Shown: positions 23,388-32,438, counted from the stretch's first letter. The stretch: DNA of 64,000 nt from Tessaracoccus sp. MC1865 (GCF_017815535.1 NZ_CP072596.1:682001-746000); one strand, 5' to 3'. Numbers and translations are program-made. Notes: a model not told the origin generated them from the sequence alone.

Positions 23388-24134
23388 ATGACGCAATCCC
23401 AGCGCGCCTCGCATCCTGCGTGCGGCGCCCACCACCTCACGAAGGTCTACGGTTCCGACGACCGGCAAGTCGTCGCGGTCAACGACGTCTCGGTGAGCAT
23501 CGAGCCCGGTTCCTTCACCGCCATCATGGGTCCGTCCGGCTCCGGCAAGTCCACCCTCATGCACTGCATGGCGGGCCTCGACCGTCCGACGTCCGGCTCG
23601 GTGTTCGTCGGCACCGACGACCTGGCGCGGCTGCCGGAGAAGAGCGTGACGCGCATCCGTCGCGACAAGGTGGGCTTCGTCTTCCAGAGCTTCAACCTCC
23701 TGCCCACCCTCACCGCCGAGCAGAACATCCTGCTGCCGCTCGAACTGGCCGGCAAGAGGGTGGACCGCCCGTTCTTCCAGCAGGTCGTCGCGTCGTTGGG
23801 CCTCGGCGACCGCCTCACCCACCGCCCATCGCAGCTCTCCGGCGGCCAGCAGCAGCGCGTCGCCATCGCGCGCGCCATGGTGACCCGCCCCGAGGTGATC
23901 TTCGCCGATGAACCCACCGGCGCACTGGACCTGAAGACCGGTACCGCGCTGCTCGAATACCTGCAGCTCTGCTCGCAGGAGCACGGGCAGACCATCATCA
24001 TGGTCACCCATGATGCGCGCGCCGCCTCGTACGCCGACCGGGCGCTGATGCTGCTCGACGGCCGCATCGTCGCCGACATCGCCCAGCCCACCGCCGAGGG
24101 CGTCAGCTCCTTCCTGCAGCAGGCGGTGGCCTGA
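23388..24134 (+). CDS. MacB/LolD-type ABC transporter ATP-binding protein
   Basis: A 248-residue ATPase subunit. Walker A is GPSGSGKST, the Q-loop is GFVFQSFNLLPTLTA, the signature is QLSGGQQQRVAIARAM, Walker B is EVIFADEPTGALD and the H-loop is MVTHDA. The FNLLPTLT and EPTGALD forms place it with ATPases partnering FtsX-type permeases that export peptides, lipoproteins or antibiotics rather than import nutrients. GGAAGGAC precedes the ATG at 23388. The stop overlaps the permease start by one base (TGATG). Confidence 0.93.
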   Translation: MTQSQRASHPACGAHHLTKVYGSDDRQVVAVNDVSVSIEPGSFTAIMGPSGSGKSTLMHCMAGLDRPTSGSVFVGTDDLARLPEKSVTRIRRDKVGFVFQSFNLLPTLTAEQNILLPLELAGKRVDRPFFQQVVASLGLGDRLTHRPSQLSGGQQQRVAIARAMVTRPEVIFADEPTGALDLKTGTALLEYLQLCSQEHGQTIIMVTHDARAASYADRALMLLDGRIVADIAQPTAEGVSSFLQQAVA

Positions 24135-26548
24135 TGTGGCGTCAAGCCGTCTCTGAACTGAGGCTTCATCCCGGCCGGTTCGTGGCCACCCTCATCGCCA
24201 TCGCCATCAGCGTGGGCTTCATCGCGGCCATCTCCGTCTTCGTCAACTCCGAGCAGACGGCGCTGGGTAAGTCCACCACCATGCCGCTGGCCAACGCGGA
24301 CCTCTTCGTCACGACGCTGGGCCTCGAACTGCCCGAGCTCGTCGACACCCTCGAGGGGGTCGACGAGGTGCGCGCCGTCCACGAGGTGCCGTTCGGCCAG
24401 TCCACCATCCTCAACTTCGGCGACAGGTCAGAGGTGAGCATGCTGTACAGCGTGCCGCCGGCAGACCTCCAGTGGTCTGAACTGGTCGACGGCAGGTGGC
24501 CCACCTCTGAGCAGGAGATCGTGCTGTCGCGCGCCGGCCTCGATTCGCTGGGCGCCGACATCGGTGACTCGGTCTCGCCGGACCACGATTCCGCCACCGC
24601 CTTCACCATCGTCGGCGCGACCGACGACCCCGCCTCCCTGTGGTCCACCGTCGGCTACCTGCAGTTCGGCCCGGAGTACGTGAGCACCGATTACGCACTG
24701 GTCCTCGACGACCGGGCCTCCGCCGCCGACGCCTTCGACGGCGTCTCCGAGGCCGCGGCCTCCCTGGACCCCGACATCACCGTGCGGACGGCGGACGCCG
24801 AGCGGCAGACGCAGCTCGACGACCTCACGAACCAGTTCGACATCTTCACGTACCTGCTGCAGACCTTCGGCGTCGTCGCGCTGCTCGTGGGCATGATCAC
24901 CATCGCCAACACCTTCGCCATCCTCGTGGCGCAGCGCCGTCGGCAGGTAGGCCTGCTGCGGGCCGTGGGCGCCTCGCCGGGTCAGGTGATGGGACGCATC
25001 GTCGTGGAGTCGTTGCTGCTGGGTGTCGTCGGCTCGGTCCTGGGCATCGCGCTCGGCTTCGGCGTGGCCCTGATCGGCGGCTCCATCACGGGTTCGCTCT
25101 ACTGGGGCCTCGACGTGCGCTGGGGCGAGTTGCTCATCGCGCTGCTCGCAGGCGTCGCCGCCACCATGATCTCGGCCATCGCGCCCGCCATCGTGGCGTC
25201 GAGGGTGAAACCGCTCGAGGCGCTGCAGGCTGTGCCGACCGAAGCCCAGGCACGGCGGGCCGGCCTCATCCGGACCATCCTCGTGGCCCTCACCGCGGCC
25301 ATCGGCGTCTTCCTCGTCGTGATGAGCCGCATCAACACCGAATGGAGCGTGTTGTGGGCCGTGGGTGCAGGCGCGTTCCTGACGGTCGCGGTGCTCGCGG
25401 CGGCCCCGTTCTTCGTCCCGCCGCTGCTGAAGCTGCTGGGCGCCGTCTTCGGCAGGACGGGTCCGACGGCCAGACTCGCCTTCACCAACGCCGCCCGCAA
25501 CCCCAAGCGCGCCGCGGCGACGGCCACCGCGCTGATGCTCGCCGTCGGGCTCATCGTGACGCTGCAGGTGGCGCTGGCGACGGCCCGCACCTCCGGCACG
25601 GAATCCATCCACGCCACGTACCCCGTCGACTTCACCGTCTCGTTCGCCGACGATGAGGTGCCGGCCGACCTCATCGAACGGCTCGAGGGCATGGAGGGTG
25701 TCGCGGGTGTGCGGACCCTGCCGGCGAAACAGTTGGACAACGACGTGGTGGCCTTCGATCGCAACGGCCTGCTGCGGGAACTCGGCAAGCGCATCGCCGA
25801 GGACGCCCATCCGCAGGACGGCGAGGTGGTCGTCTCGGAGGGGAGCCTGCTCGCCCAGGGCCAGGACACGGTGACCCTGCCCGGTGCCAACGGCGACGTG
25901 ACGCTGAAGGTGGTTACGGGCGCCGGCCTCGAGTATTACCAGGCCTCGGTGAGCACGGCCACGCTGGAGCAACTGGCCGGCGACCCCGTGGAGCGCGAGA
26001 TCTGGATCACCTTGAAGGACCGCGGCGACCTGCAGGCCATCAACCAGGTGATCAAGGTCCTGGAGACGGTGCCCGACGCCTTCTTCGGCGCGTCCGGAGC
26101 TGGCGCGATCCTGGTGCTCAACCAGGTGCTCGACGTCATGCTGATCGTGCTGACGGGCCTGTTGGGCGTGGCGATGATCATCGCCCTGGTGGGCGTCAGC
26201 AACACGCTGGGCCTGTCGGTGATCGAGCGGCAGCGCGAGTCCGCGCTGCTCCGCGCCCTCGGCATGCAGCGCTCCGGCCTGCGCTGGATGCTGCTGGTGG
26301 AGGCCCTCGCCCTCGTCGGGGTGGGGGTGCTCATCGGGCTCGTGGCCGGCATGTTCTTCGGCTGGTTGGGGGTGTCGTCGACGCTCCTGATGATGCCGGG
26401 CGAGAACGTCCAGCTGCACTTCTCGATCGACGCGCTGTACACCGCCGGGCTCATCGCCGTCTGTCTGGTGGCGGCCGTCCTGGCCTCGCTGCTGCCCGGT
26501 CAGAAGGCGGCCGGCGCGTCCCCGACGGAGGCGCTGGCCGCCGACTGA
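24134..26548 (+). CDS. FtsX-like ABC transporter permease (two-domain, actinobacterial type)
   Basis: An 804-residue membrane protein with the duplicated FtsX architecture: a first helix near the N-terminus, an extracytoplasmic domain, three helices (around residues 235-360), a linker with two more hydrophobic segments (about 375-430), a second anchor around 455-475, another extracytoplasmic domain, and three C-terminal helices (about 675-800). The conserved segments VAQRRRQVGLLRAVGASPGQ and VIERQRESALLRALGMQRSG are the paired cytoplasmic coupling loops. It forms a transporter with the preceding ATPase. Substrate is unknown; no peptide or resistance gene lies beside it. Confidence 0.9.
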   Translation: MWRQAVSELRLHPGRFVATLIAIAISVGFIAAISVFVNSEQTALGKSTTMPLANADLFVTTLGLELPELVDTLEGVDEVRAVHEVPFGQSTILNFGDRSEVSMLYSVPPADLQWSELVDGRWPTSEQEIVLSRAGLDSLGADIGDSVSPDHDSATAFTIVGATDDPASLWSTVGYLQFGPEYVSTDYALVLDDRASAADAFDGVSEAAASLDPDITVRTADAERQTQLDDLTNQFDIFTYLLQTFGVVALLVGMITIANTFAILVAQRRRQVGLLRAVGASPGQVMGRIVVESLLLGVVGSVLGIALGFGVALIGGSITGSLYWGLDVRWGELLIALLAGVAATMISAIAPAIVASRVKPLEALQAVPTEAQARRAGLIRTILVALTAAIGVFLVVMSRINTEWSVLWAVGAGAFLTVAVLAAAPFFVPPLLKLLGAVFGRTGPTARLAFTNAARNPKRAAATATALMLAVGLIVTLQVALATARTSGTESIHATYPVDFTVSFADDEVPADLIERLEGMEGVAGVRTLPAKQLDNDVVAFDRNGLLRELGKRIAEDAHPQDGEVVVSEGSLLAQGQDTVTLPGANGDVTLKVVTGAGLEYYQASVSTATLEQLAGDPVEREIWITLKDRGDLQAINQVIKVLETVPDAFFGASGAGAILVLNQVLDVMLIVLTGLLGVAMIIALVGVSNTLGLSVIERQRESALLRALGMQRSGLRWMLLVEALALVGVGVLIGLVAGMFFGWLGVSSTLLMMPGENVQLHFSIDALYTAGLIAVCLVAAVLASLLPGQKAAGASPTEALAAD

Positions 26549-26563
26549 GGTGCCTCTGGGCAG

Positions 26564-26569
26564 TAGCAT
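26564..26569 (+). promoter_or_regulatory. -10 element (TAGCAT) for the unknown-NUDIX gene pair
   Basis: TAGCAT lies six bases before the ATG at 26576, 15 bases after the FtsX stop, giving the two-gene unit its own leaderless transcript. No strong -35 is visible. Confidence 0.45.
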
Positions 26570-26575
26570 TGCGGC

Positions 26576-28087
26576 ATGGGGGATGGTGCGAATCAGGGTC
26601 GCGGCAAGGTCATAGTGACAAACTTCGACTCGGTCGCCCAAGCGCGTCTCTGGCGCGAGCGTGGCTCTGCGGAGGCAACCGATCAGCTGTTGGCCATGCT
26701 TCGCACTGCAGTGCTGCTCGGTGAGGATCTTCAACTCGACCGGAACCAACTTTTCGACGGCATCTTCTTCCTGGCCCTCGGGCCGGACCGCATCGGAGCT
26801 GAACTCGGTCTTCAACAGGGCGCGTCACTTCCCATAAGACTGACGGGTAGCGCACCCGAGGGTTTCGACCTCTCAGCGCTCGACCTGCTCAACTCCGGGA
26901 TGGCCATCGGTGCCGCACAAGCTGCGCGGGTACGTAGGGCAGTCGAGGCCTTCTTGGATATTCAGCTCGGGCATGTCCGCTCCGCCGAGTTTCAGGCATC
27001 ATCCTCAGCGATGATGGCCGTATGCGGGTCGAAGGAGGGCAATGCGTGGCTGCTCCCACCGGCTGGTCCCCACTGGTTTCCGGGCACTGGCTTCCGGGAC
27101 CGACTGCATCCCATGACCGAAGTTCTCAGAGAGATGATGCATCTCATCGCCAAGGCCCAGGATGAATGGGCGGACGCTCTTCTGCGAGACAGACTGACCG
27201 TTGGAGTGTGGCGGGGTGGCATCCCCATCCTGGAGGGGCACCGCGAGGAGCTGAGGTCGCTGGGCTTCCCCGAAGAAGATCTTGTTCCCCTTGCGCGCGA
27301 CGTCTCAGGTCTGGAGACGCAGGTGCGCAAGGTGGCGCTCGATGAGCTGGCCTCCCGTGCGCTGGAGAGGTGGGGTGGATCGGGAGAGGGCGGTGGGGGT
27401 CGACCCCGCGACTTCACCCATTCGGAAGCCCGCGAGATGCGGTTTGCATTGGAGCTGTGGTCGAGAGGCTATTACCGGGCGATCGCTAGACGTGACGGTG
27501 CCATGCTGGTGGCCTTCGCGGAAGCAGCTGATGCAGGAGGTAAGGGCGCGGACCCGCTGCGCCGTGCTTACGGCCTCGAAAAGCCTGACCGGGACCTGTG
27601 GCAGCGAATCCGTGACGCCATTCCTGCGCGGTCGGCTGGCGCTGAGCTCAGCGGCGCAATGCGCATCGACGGGGAGATCCTGGACCACCTTCGCCAGATC
27701 GACCCGGGTGTCTACAGGCAACTGACTCGAACCTCTTCGGGGGTGCTTTCCCGCATCCGGGCACGAGACTCCTCAGCAATGATGGATCTTGCCCTAGCTA
27801 CCAGGGAGGCGGTCTCGAGCGTTCCGCGCCGCCGGCCCCGTATCGTCCGCAACGCCGTGCGCGTCGGCGCCCTCACCCTGGTCGCGCTGCTGGTTGCCTT
27901 CCTCGCGGTGGTGCCCGGTGTGGTGGACCTCAGTCGAACGGAACAAGTTGCGGTGCTTGTCGGGAGCGCCATGGTCGGGGCTCTGGCGGGCCTGCCGTGG
28001 GACGAGATCGGCAACATCATCCGGCTGCGTCCCAGCGCGCTGACGGCAACTCTCAACATCACGCTCATCGACAGGATCCACACATGA
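26576..28087 (+). CDS. Unrecognised protein with two C-terminal membrane helices
   Basis: A 503-residue protein of no family I recognise. The first 400 residues are soluble and mainly helical, with a glycine-rich break (WGGSGEGGGGRPRDFTHSEA) near residue 280. After a basic stretch (PRRRPRIVRNAVR) come two membrane helices (about 425-445, VGALTLVALLVAFLAVVPGV, and 455-472, VAVLVGSAMVGALAGLPW) and a 30-residue tail. Three sampled 60-base lines have 57-63% GC, against 70% and 73% in one flanking line on each side, suggesting transfer. Its ATGA overlap with the NUDIX gene points to linked function. Possibly a membrane-anchored sensor or effector (inference). Confidence 0.7.
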   Translation: MGDGANQGRGKVIVTNFDSVAQARLWRERGSAEATDQLLAMLRTAVLLGEDLQLDRNQLFDGIFFLALGPDRIGAELGLQQGASLPIRLTGSAPEGFDLSALDLLNSGMAIGAAQAARVRRAVEAFLDIQLGHVRSAEFQASSSAMMAVCGSKEGNAWLLPPAGPHWFPGTGFRDRLHPMTEVLREMMHLIAKAQDEWADALLRDRLTVGVWRGGIPILEGHREELRSLGFPEEDLVPLARDVSGLETQVRKVALDELASRALERWGGSGEGGGGRPRDFTHSEAREMRFALELWSRGYYRAIARRDGAMLVAFAEAADAGGKGADPLRRAYGLEKPDRDLWQRIRDAIPARSAGAELSGAMRIDGEILDHLRQIDPGVYRQLTRTSSGVLSRIRARDSSAMMDLALATREAVSSVPRRRPRIVRNAVRVGALTLVALLVAFLAVVPGVVDLSRTEQVAVLVGSAMVGALAGLPWDEIGNIIRLRPSALTATLNITLIDRIHT

Positions 28088-28668
28088 CGGACGAACACCC
28101 GCTGCTATGGCACAACGAGTGGTCTGCCATTGATCGGGATCTGAGAGTCGACTCCCAGCTGCGGGAAGATGCAGGGCACCGCTACCGTCTGTATCGGGTC
28201 ATCCAGGGGCAGCAGGAGGCCGCTGGAGCGGTCGCCTTGGCGATCCGGCGGGCAGCAGCCACGGAGGTGCTGCTGGTGCGGCATATCAGGCCCATACCGG
28301 GCGTCACGCTCTGGGAGTTACCTCGCGGCATCGCCGAAAGGACTGATGAAGACATGGTGGCGGCCGCTCGTCGCGAGTTCACCGAGGAGACCGGTCTTCC
28401 GACGGAGTCGGGTCGTTCGCTGGGATCCGTCTACCCGGATTCTGGGCTGTTGGCCAACGAGGTGGCGGTAGTGGCGGTCACTCTGAGCAATGGGCCCTGG
28501 TCGACACCCGATGGTGAAGTTCTGGAGGCGCGCTGGTTTCCCGTCGCTGGCCTGCCCGCACTGGTCGTCAGTGGTCACCTGCGCGATGGCATCAGTCTTT
28601 CGGCGCTGGCTCTGGCTGCCACCTCTGGTGCACTTGGCTCCATGGACCATCTACTGGCCGCCGACTGA
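28084..28668 (+). CDS. NUDIX hydrolase paired with the unknown membrane protein
   Basis: A 194-residue enzyme. The NUDIX box is visible as LPRGIAERTDEDMVAAAR followed by REFTEETGL; the catalytic REFTEE core is intact, but one extra residue separates the first glycine from the conserved glutamate. The preceding VRHIRPIPGVTLWELPRG resembles ADP-ribose pyrophosphatases, and LGSVYPDSGLLANEVAVVAV follows as in that group. The likely substrate is a nucleoside diphosphate linked to another moiety, such as ADP-ribose. Its start overlaps the upstream gene by four bases. GC in a sampled line is 63%, like its partner. It converges on the rhamnose genes 27 bases away. Confidence 0.8.
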   Translation: MTDEHPLLWHNEWSAIDRDLRVDSQLREDAGHRYRLYRVIQGQQEAAGAVALAIRRAAATEVLLVRHIRPIPGVTLWELPRGIAERTDEDMVAAARREFTEETGLPTESGRSLGSVYPDSGLLANEVAVVAVTLSNGPWSTPDGEVLEARWFPVAGLPALVVSGHLRDGISLSALALAATSGALGSMDHLLAAD

Positions 28669-28695
28669 CGAACCTCCACAGAGTGGCGGATGTAG

Positions 28696-31173
28696 CTACT
28701 CGGTGGCGACCTGCTTGCGGTAGGCCTCTGCCTCCCAGTTCTCGATGAACCGGCGTTCACGCTCGTCGAGGGCCCGCACCCGGCCCAGGGCGGTGGCCGC
28801 CCGTCCGACAGTCAACGCGTCGACGTACACCTCCAACGCTGTCTGCGCCTGCTTCTGGTCGGCACCGACGGCGATCACGCCCAGGCCGGGGACCACCGCG
28901 ATGACCGGGGCGACACCATGCTGCTCGCGGTGCCGGCGCACGGCGGCCTCGGCGTCGTCGCCCTCGGCCAACACCAGGGGGAAGGAGCCGGAGTACACGA
29001 TCTGGTCCGGGATCAGCGGGCCCTCGTGCAGGAACCTCGCCCCGGCTTCGGTGGACGGGAAGCCGACGGCAACCTCGCCGCTGTCCAGAGCCGTGAACTC
29101 GACGCCCAGAGCGGTGCGGAACGCCTCGGCGACCGCCGGCAGGCCGCCGGTGGCGGCGTCGACGGCCTGCTGCACCCGTCGCATGACGCGGTGACTCTCG
29201 CTGCGCACCTGGTCCGGGTCGTCGCCGGAGACGATGAGGCCGTGGTTCATGAGGAACGTGGTGGTGGGGGCGGGCCGGCCGGTGCGCTCCGTGTAGGCGG
29301 CGCGGCGTGCGGCGATCTCCCTGGCCAGCGGCAGGCCGGGGTCGACGTAGGGCACCCAGAGGACCTGATCGCCGAACAGCCGGCGGGTCAGCTCCTCGCC
29401 GTCGGCGTTGCAGGTCACCGCGTTGATGAGCAGCGGGTGGGTGTGCAGCACGAACGTGTCGTCGATGAGGGCGTGGAAGAGGATCTCCACCGACGGCCGG
29501 CGGGGCCCGTCGTCGAGCCTCGCCAGGGTGGCCAGGTGGTTGACCGGGTCGCCGAGCGCGGGGTCCGGATCCGGGCTTGCGAGGGCGCTGTTGAGGACGT
29601 CGACGGCGAGCGGCACCAGGTCGTCGGTGCTGAGCGTGGCCATGGAGACACCGCTGGGCTTGATCCAGAGCACGCCGCCGGACTTCACCGACGAGTTGCC
29701 GCCGCCCGCCCGGGTGAAGGCCGGGTCGGCGCCGAACTCGTTGGACAGCGTCACGATCTCACGCAACAGGCCGACGGGCCGCTCGGGGGAGGGTTGGTAG
29801 GAGGTCAGGTCGGTGGACATCATCGAGATCTTTCGCAGTTCGGAGAGGGAGCCGTGGAGCAGGCCGACGGCGCGGGCCTGGATGAGCGAGTTGCCGATGG
29901 CGGTCGCCTCGACGGGCCCGGCAAGTACGGGCAGCCCCGTGCGGTCCGCGGTCAGTTGGTTCAGGAGGGTGTTTGCAGAGCCACCGCCGACGATGACGAC
30001 GCGGCGCGGCCGGCGGCCGGTCAGGTGCGCCAGTTCCGCGATCGTGTCGGCGTAGGCGGCGGCCAGCGATTCGAGGACGGAGCGGGTGAAGAAGGCGGGG
30101 TCGTCGAGACGTTCGTCGCCTCCCAGGAGCGCCTTGACCCGGGCCGGCATGTTGCCAGGCGGGAGAAGTGAGGGGTGGTTGACGTCGAACACGGGCGCGT
30201 CCGTGACGCGGCGGGCGGCCTGCGCCAGGGCGGCGGGGGAGTGGCGGTGCCCCTGCGAGTCCCAGTGGCGGATCGCCTCGGAGATGACCCAGAGGCCCAT
30301 CACGTTCTTGAGGTATCTGACGGTGCCGTCGACCCCGCCCTCGTTGGTGAAGTTCGCCAGCCGTGACTCCTCGGTCAACACCGGCGCCGACAATTCCATG
30401 CCGACCAGGGACCAGGTGCCGGACGAGATGAACACGTCGCCGTCGTCCTCTAGCGGGGCGCCCACGACGGCGGAGGCAGTGTCGTGCGAACCCACCGCGA
30501 CGAGCGGGATGCCGGCGGCGGGACCTGTGATGATGTCACCAAGCACGGTGCCGGGCTCGACCAGCTCCGGGAAGATGCGGCGCGGCAGTCCCAGCCGGTC
30601 GATCACCGCCCAGTCCCACCGGCCGGTGCGCGGATCGAGCAGCGCGGTGCTGGAAGCGTTGGTTCGCTCGGCGACCGCCCGCCCGGTCAGCCAGAAGCCC
30701 AGCAGATCGGGCAGCATCAGGAAGCCGGTGGCCCGCTCGAGCCGGCCAGTTGAGAGGTCGTGCCCGAACTGGTTGATGGTGTTGAACACCACGTCCTGCA
30801 GCCCGGTGCGGGAGTACAACTCCCGGTGCGGAATGACCGCCTCCACCACGGCGCGGCCTTCAGCGGTGCGCTCGTCGCGGTAGTTGTACGGGAGGTCGAG
30901 CAGCCCCTCCTCATTCAAGAGGCCGTAGTCGACGGCCCAACAGTCGATGCCGACGGCGGCCACGTCCCCGTGGGCCGCCGCCATCGCCAGGCCGATGCCG
31001 GTCTGGATCTCATCGAACAGGGCCACGACGTCGAGCCGGAGCCCGGAGTCGATGCTGTGGGCGGCAGTGGAGAAGCGGTGCACCTCGGTCAGTTCGGCGC
31101 GCGCGCCGTCGAAACGTGTCAGTACGACCCGTCCACTGGTGGCGCCCAGGTCGACCGAGATGACCGCATTCAT
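28696..31173 (-). CDS. Fused rhamnulokinase / class II aldolase (RhaB-RhaD-type)
   Basis: An 825-residue single polypeptide. Residues 1-475 are a complete FGGY-family rhamnulokinase: VISVDLGATSGRVVLTRFDG at the start, GIDCWAVDYGLL, LPDLLGFWLTG, VGSHDTASAVVGAPL, ISSGTWSLVGMEL and VVIVGGGSANTLLNQLTADR. Residues about 485-825 are a class II (zinc) aldolase: FTRAGGGNSSVKSGGVLWIKPSG, the zinc site FVLHTHPLLINAV, and LMNHGLIVSGDD. The tail resembles the aldolase half of aldolase/short-chain-dehydrogenase fusions, but no dehydrogenase domain is present. Together they would phosphorylate L-rhamnulose and cleave it to dihydroxyacetone phosphate and L-lactaldehyde. It starts four bases after rhaI, with GGGGAGCC upstream. 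Confidence 0.88.
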   Translation of the reverse strand: MNAVISVDLGATSGRVVLTRFDGARAELTEVHRFSTAAHSIDSGLRLDVVALFDEIQTGIGLAMAAAHGDVAAVGIDCWAVDYGLLNEEGLLDLPYNYRDERTAEGRAVVEAVIPHRELYSRTGLQDVVFNTINQFGHDLSTGRLERATGFLMLPDLLGFWLTGRAVAERTNASSTALLDPRTGRWDWAVIDRLGLPRRIFPELVEPGTVLGDIITGPAAGIPLVAVGSHDTASAVVGAPLEDDGDVFISSGTWSLVGMELSAPVLTEESRLANFTNEGGVDGTVRYLKNVMGLWVISEAIRHWDSQGHRHSPAALAQAARRVTDAPVFDVNHPSLLPPGNMPARVKALLGGDERLDDPAFFTRSVLESLAAAYADTIAELAHLTGRRPRRVVIVGGGSANTLLNQLTADRTGLPVLAGPVEATAIGNSLIQARAVGLLHGSLSELRKISMMSTDLTSYQPSPERPVGLLREIVTLSNEFGADPAFTRAGGGNSSVKSGGVLWIKPSGVSMATLSTDDLVPLAVDVLNSALASPDPDPALGDPVNHLATLARLDDGPRRPSVEILFHALIDDTFVLHTHPLLINAVTCNADGEELTRRLFGDQVLWVPYVDPGLPLAREIAARRAAYTERTGRPAPTTTFLMNHGLIVSGDDPDQVRSESHRVMRRVQQAVDAATGGLPAVAEAFRTALGVEFTALDSGEVAVGFPSTEAGARFLHEGPLIPDQIVYSGSFPLVLAEGDDAEAAVRRHREQHGVAPVIAVVPGLGVIAVGADQKQAQTALEVYVDALTVGRAATALGRVRALDERERRFIENWEAEAYRKQVATE

Positions 31174-31177
31174 GGGG

Positions 31178-32341
31178 TCAGGCTCCCCAGCTCGACTGGG
31201 CACCGCCGACGCGCTCCTCGGCGATCTTGGCGAGGTAGCCGCTGTCGGCGAACGCCTTCATGGGGTCGGCCGGGAGGTCCCGGCTCTCCCGCCATTGCGC
31301 CAGCGCAGGCCGCACGTCGGTGTAGAACGCGTCCATGAGCACGGCGTTCGCGCCCAGCACGTCGCCCGCCTCCTGGGCCGCCTCGAGAGCGTCGGTGTCG
31401 ACCAGCAGGGTGCGGGCGGTCATCTCCTGCACGTTGAGCACGGAGCGGATCTGTCCCGGCACCTTGTCCTCGATGTTGTGGCACTGGTCGAGCATGAAGA
31501 CCACGCCGTTCTCGGCGTCGAATCCGCCGCCCCGCTTGACCTCCCACAGGATGCGGAAGAGCTGGAACGGGTCCGCGGCTCCGACGATGAGGTCGTCGTC
31601 GGCGTAGAAGCGTGAGTTGAAGTCGAACGACCCCAGCTTCCCGAGGCGCAACAACTGGGCGACGATGAACTCGATATTGGTGCCCGGGGCGTGGTGGCCG
31701 GTGTCGAGGCAAACGAAGGCGCGCTCACCGAGGGCGGAGACGTGGGCGTACGAGGTGCCCCAGTCCGGCACGTCGGTGTGGTAGAACGACGGCTCGAAGA
31801 ACTTGTACTCCAGCACGAGGCGCTGGTTCTCGCCGATGTGCCGGTAGATCTCCGCGAGGGAATCGGCCAGCCAGTCCTGGCGGCGGCGCAGGTCGCCCTG
31901 GCCTGGGTAGTTGGTCCCGTCGGCCAGCCAGATCTTGAGGTCCTGGGAGCCGGTCTGGTTCATCACCTCGATGCAGTCGAGGTGGTGCTCGATGGCGCGA
32001 CGACGGACGCCCGCGTCGTGGTGCGCGAGGCTGCCGAACTTGTACTCGTCGTCCTGGAAGGTGTTGGAGTTGATGGTGCCGATGCCGACACCGAGGTCCT
32101 CGGCGTACTCCAGCAGGCCCTTCCAGTCGTCGACCTTGTCCCAGGGGTAGTGGAGGGAGACCTTGGGCGCGAGGCCGGTGTACTTCTGTACCTGCGCCGC
32201 GTCGGCCAGCTTCTCGTGGACGTTGCGCGGGGTCCCGGGGGTGCCGAACACCCGGAACCGGGTGCCTGAGTTACCGTAGGCCCACGACGGAACCTCGATG
32301 GCCTGCGCTGCCAATTGCGCGCTGATGCCTTCTTCGAACAT
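31178..32341 (-). CDS. rhaI: L-rhamnose isomerase (RhaI type)
   Basis: A 387-residue TIM-barrel isomerase converting L-rhamnose to L-rhamnulose. Recognisable parts are VPSWAYGNSGTRFRVFG near the N-terminus, VSLHYPWDKVDDW, LADGTNYPGQGDLRRRQDWL, LEYKFFEPSFYHTDVPDWG (metal-binding glutamate), VCLDTGHHAPGTNIE and LGSFDFNSRFYADDDL. This is the RhaI lineage common in actinobacteria and Rhizobium rather than E. coli RhaA. AAGGAGG precedes the ATG at 32341. It is the first gene after the rha promoter and a LacI-type operator, and is followed four bases later by the kinase-aldolase. Confidence 0.93.
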   Translation of the reverse strand: MFEEGISAQLAAQAIEVPSWAYGNSGTRFRVFGTPGTPRNVHEKLADAAQVQKYTGLAPKVSLHYPWDKVDDWKGLLEYAEDLGVGIGTINSNTFQDDEYKFGSLAHHDAGVRRRAIEHHLDCIEVMNQTGSQDLKIWLADGTNYPGQGDLRRRQDWLADSLAEIYRHIGENQRLVLEYKFFEPSFYHTDVPDWGTSYAHVSALGERAFVCLDTGHHAPGTNIEFIVAQLLRLGKLGSFDFNSRFYADDDLIVGAADPFQLFRILWEVKRGGGFDAENGVVFMLDQCHNIEDKVPGQIRSVLNVQEMTARTLLVDTDALEAAQEAGDVLGANAVLMDAFYTDVRPALAQWRESRDLPADPMKAFADSGYLAKIAEERVGGAQSSWGA

Positions 32342-32361
32342 AGCCGCCTCCTTGCGGTGTG

Positions 32362-32375
32362 TTGAATCGTTTCAA
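32362..32375. promoter_or_regulatory. LacI-type operator in front of rhaI
   Basis: TTGAATCGTTTCAA is a near-perfect palindrome built on the CG-centred core typical of LacI-family sites. It lies just downstream of the rha promoter's expected start point (about +7 to +20), where a bound repressor would block elongation. The regulator encoded next door (32439-33464) is the obvious candidate to bind it. Confidence 0.7.
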
Positions 32376-32388
32376 CGAATGTACTCAC

Positions 32389-32417
32389 AGGATACGATCT
32401 GCGCGGGACAAGGTCAA
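32389..32417 (-). promoter_or_regulatory. Promoter of rhaI and the kinase-aldolase
   Basis: On the minus strand TTGACC (32417-32412) and TATCCT (32394-32389) are separated by exactly 17 bases. The start of transcription would fall near 32382, upstream of the operator and of the rhaI ribosome binding site. Confidence 0.65.
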
Positions 32418-32438
32418 GAAATTCTGTGAAGAGCGGGC

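Noticed and set aside
23138-23440. A 100-residue minus-strand open frame upstream of the ABC ATPase gene
   Set aside because: Overlaps the ATPase start and its promoter region, has no ribosome binding site and an improbable composition.
24428-26815. A 795-residue open frame on the minus strand through the FtsX permease gene
   Set aside because: Its translation is dominated by H, R, D, G and Q with no fold pattern, as expected opposite GC-rich codons; the plus strand encodes a clear permease.
28918-30171. A 417-residue plus-strand open frame within the kinase-aldolase gene
   Set aside because: Mirror of the minus-strand fusion gene; no start signal or domain.
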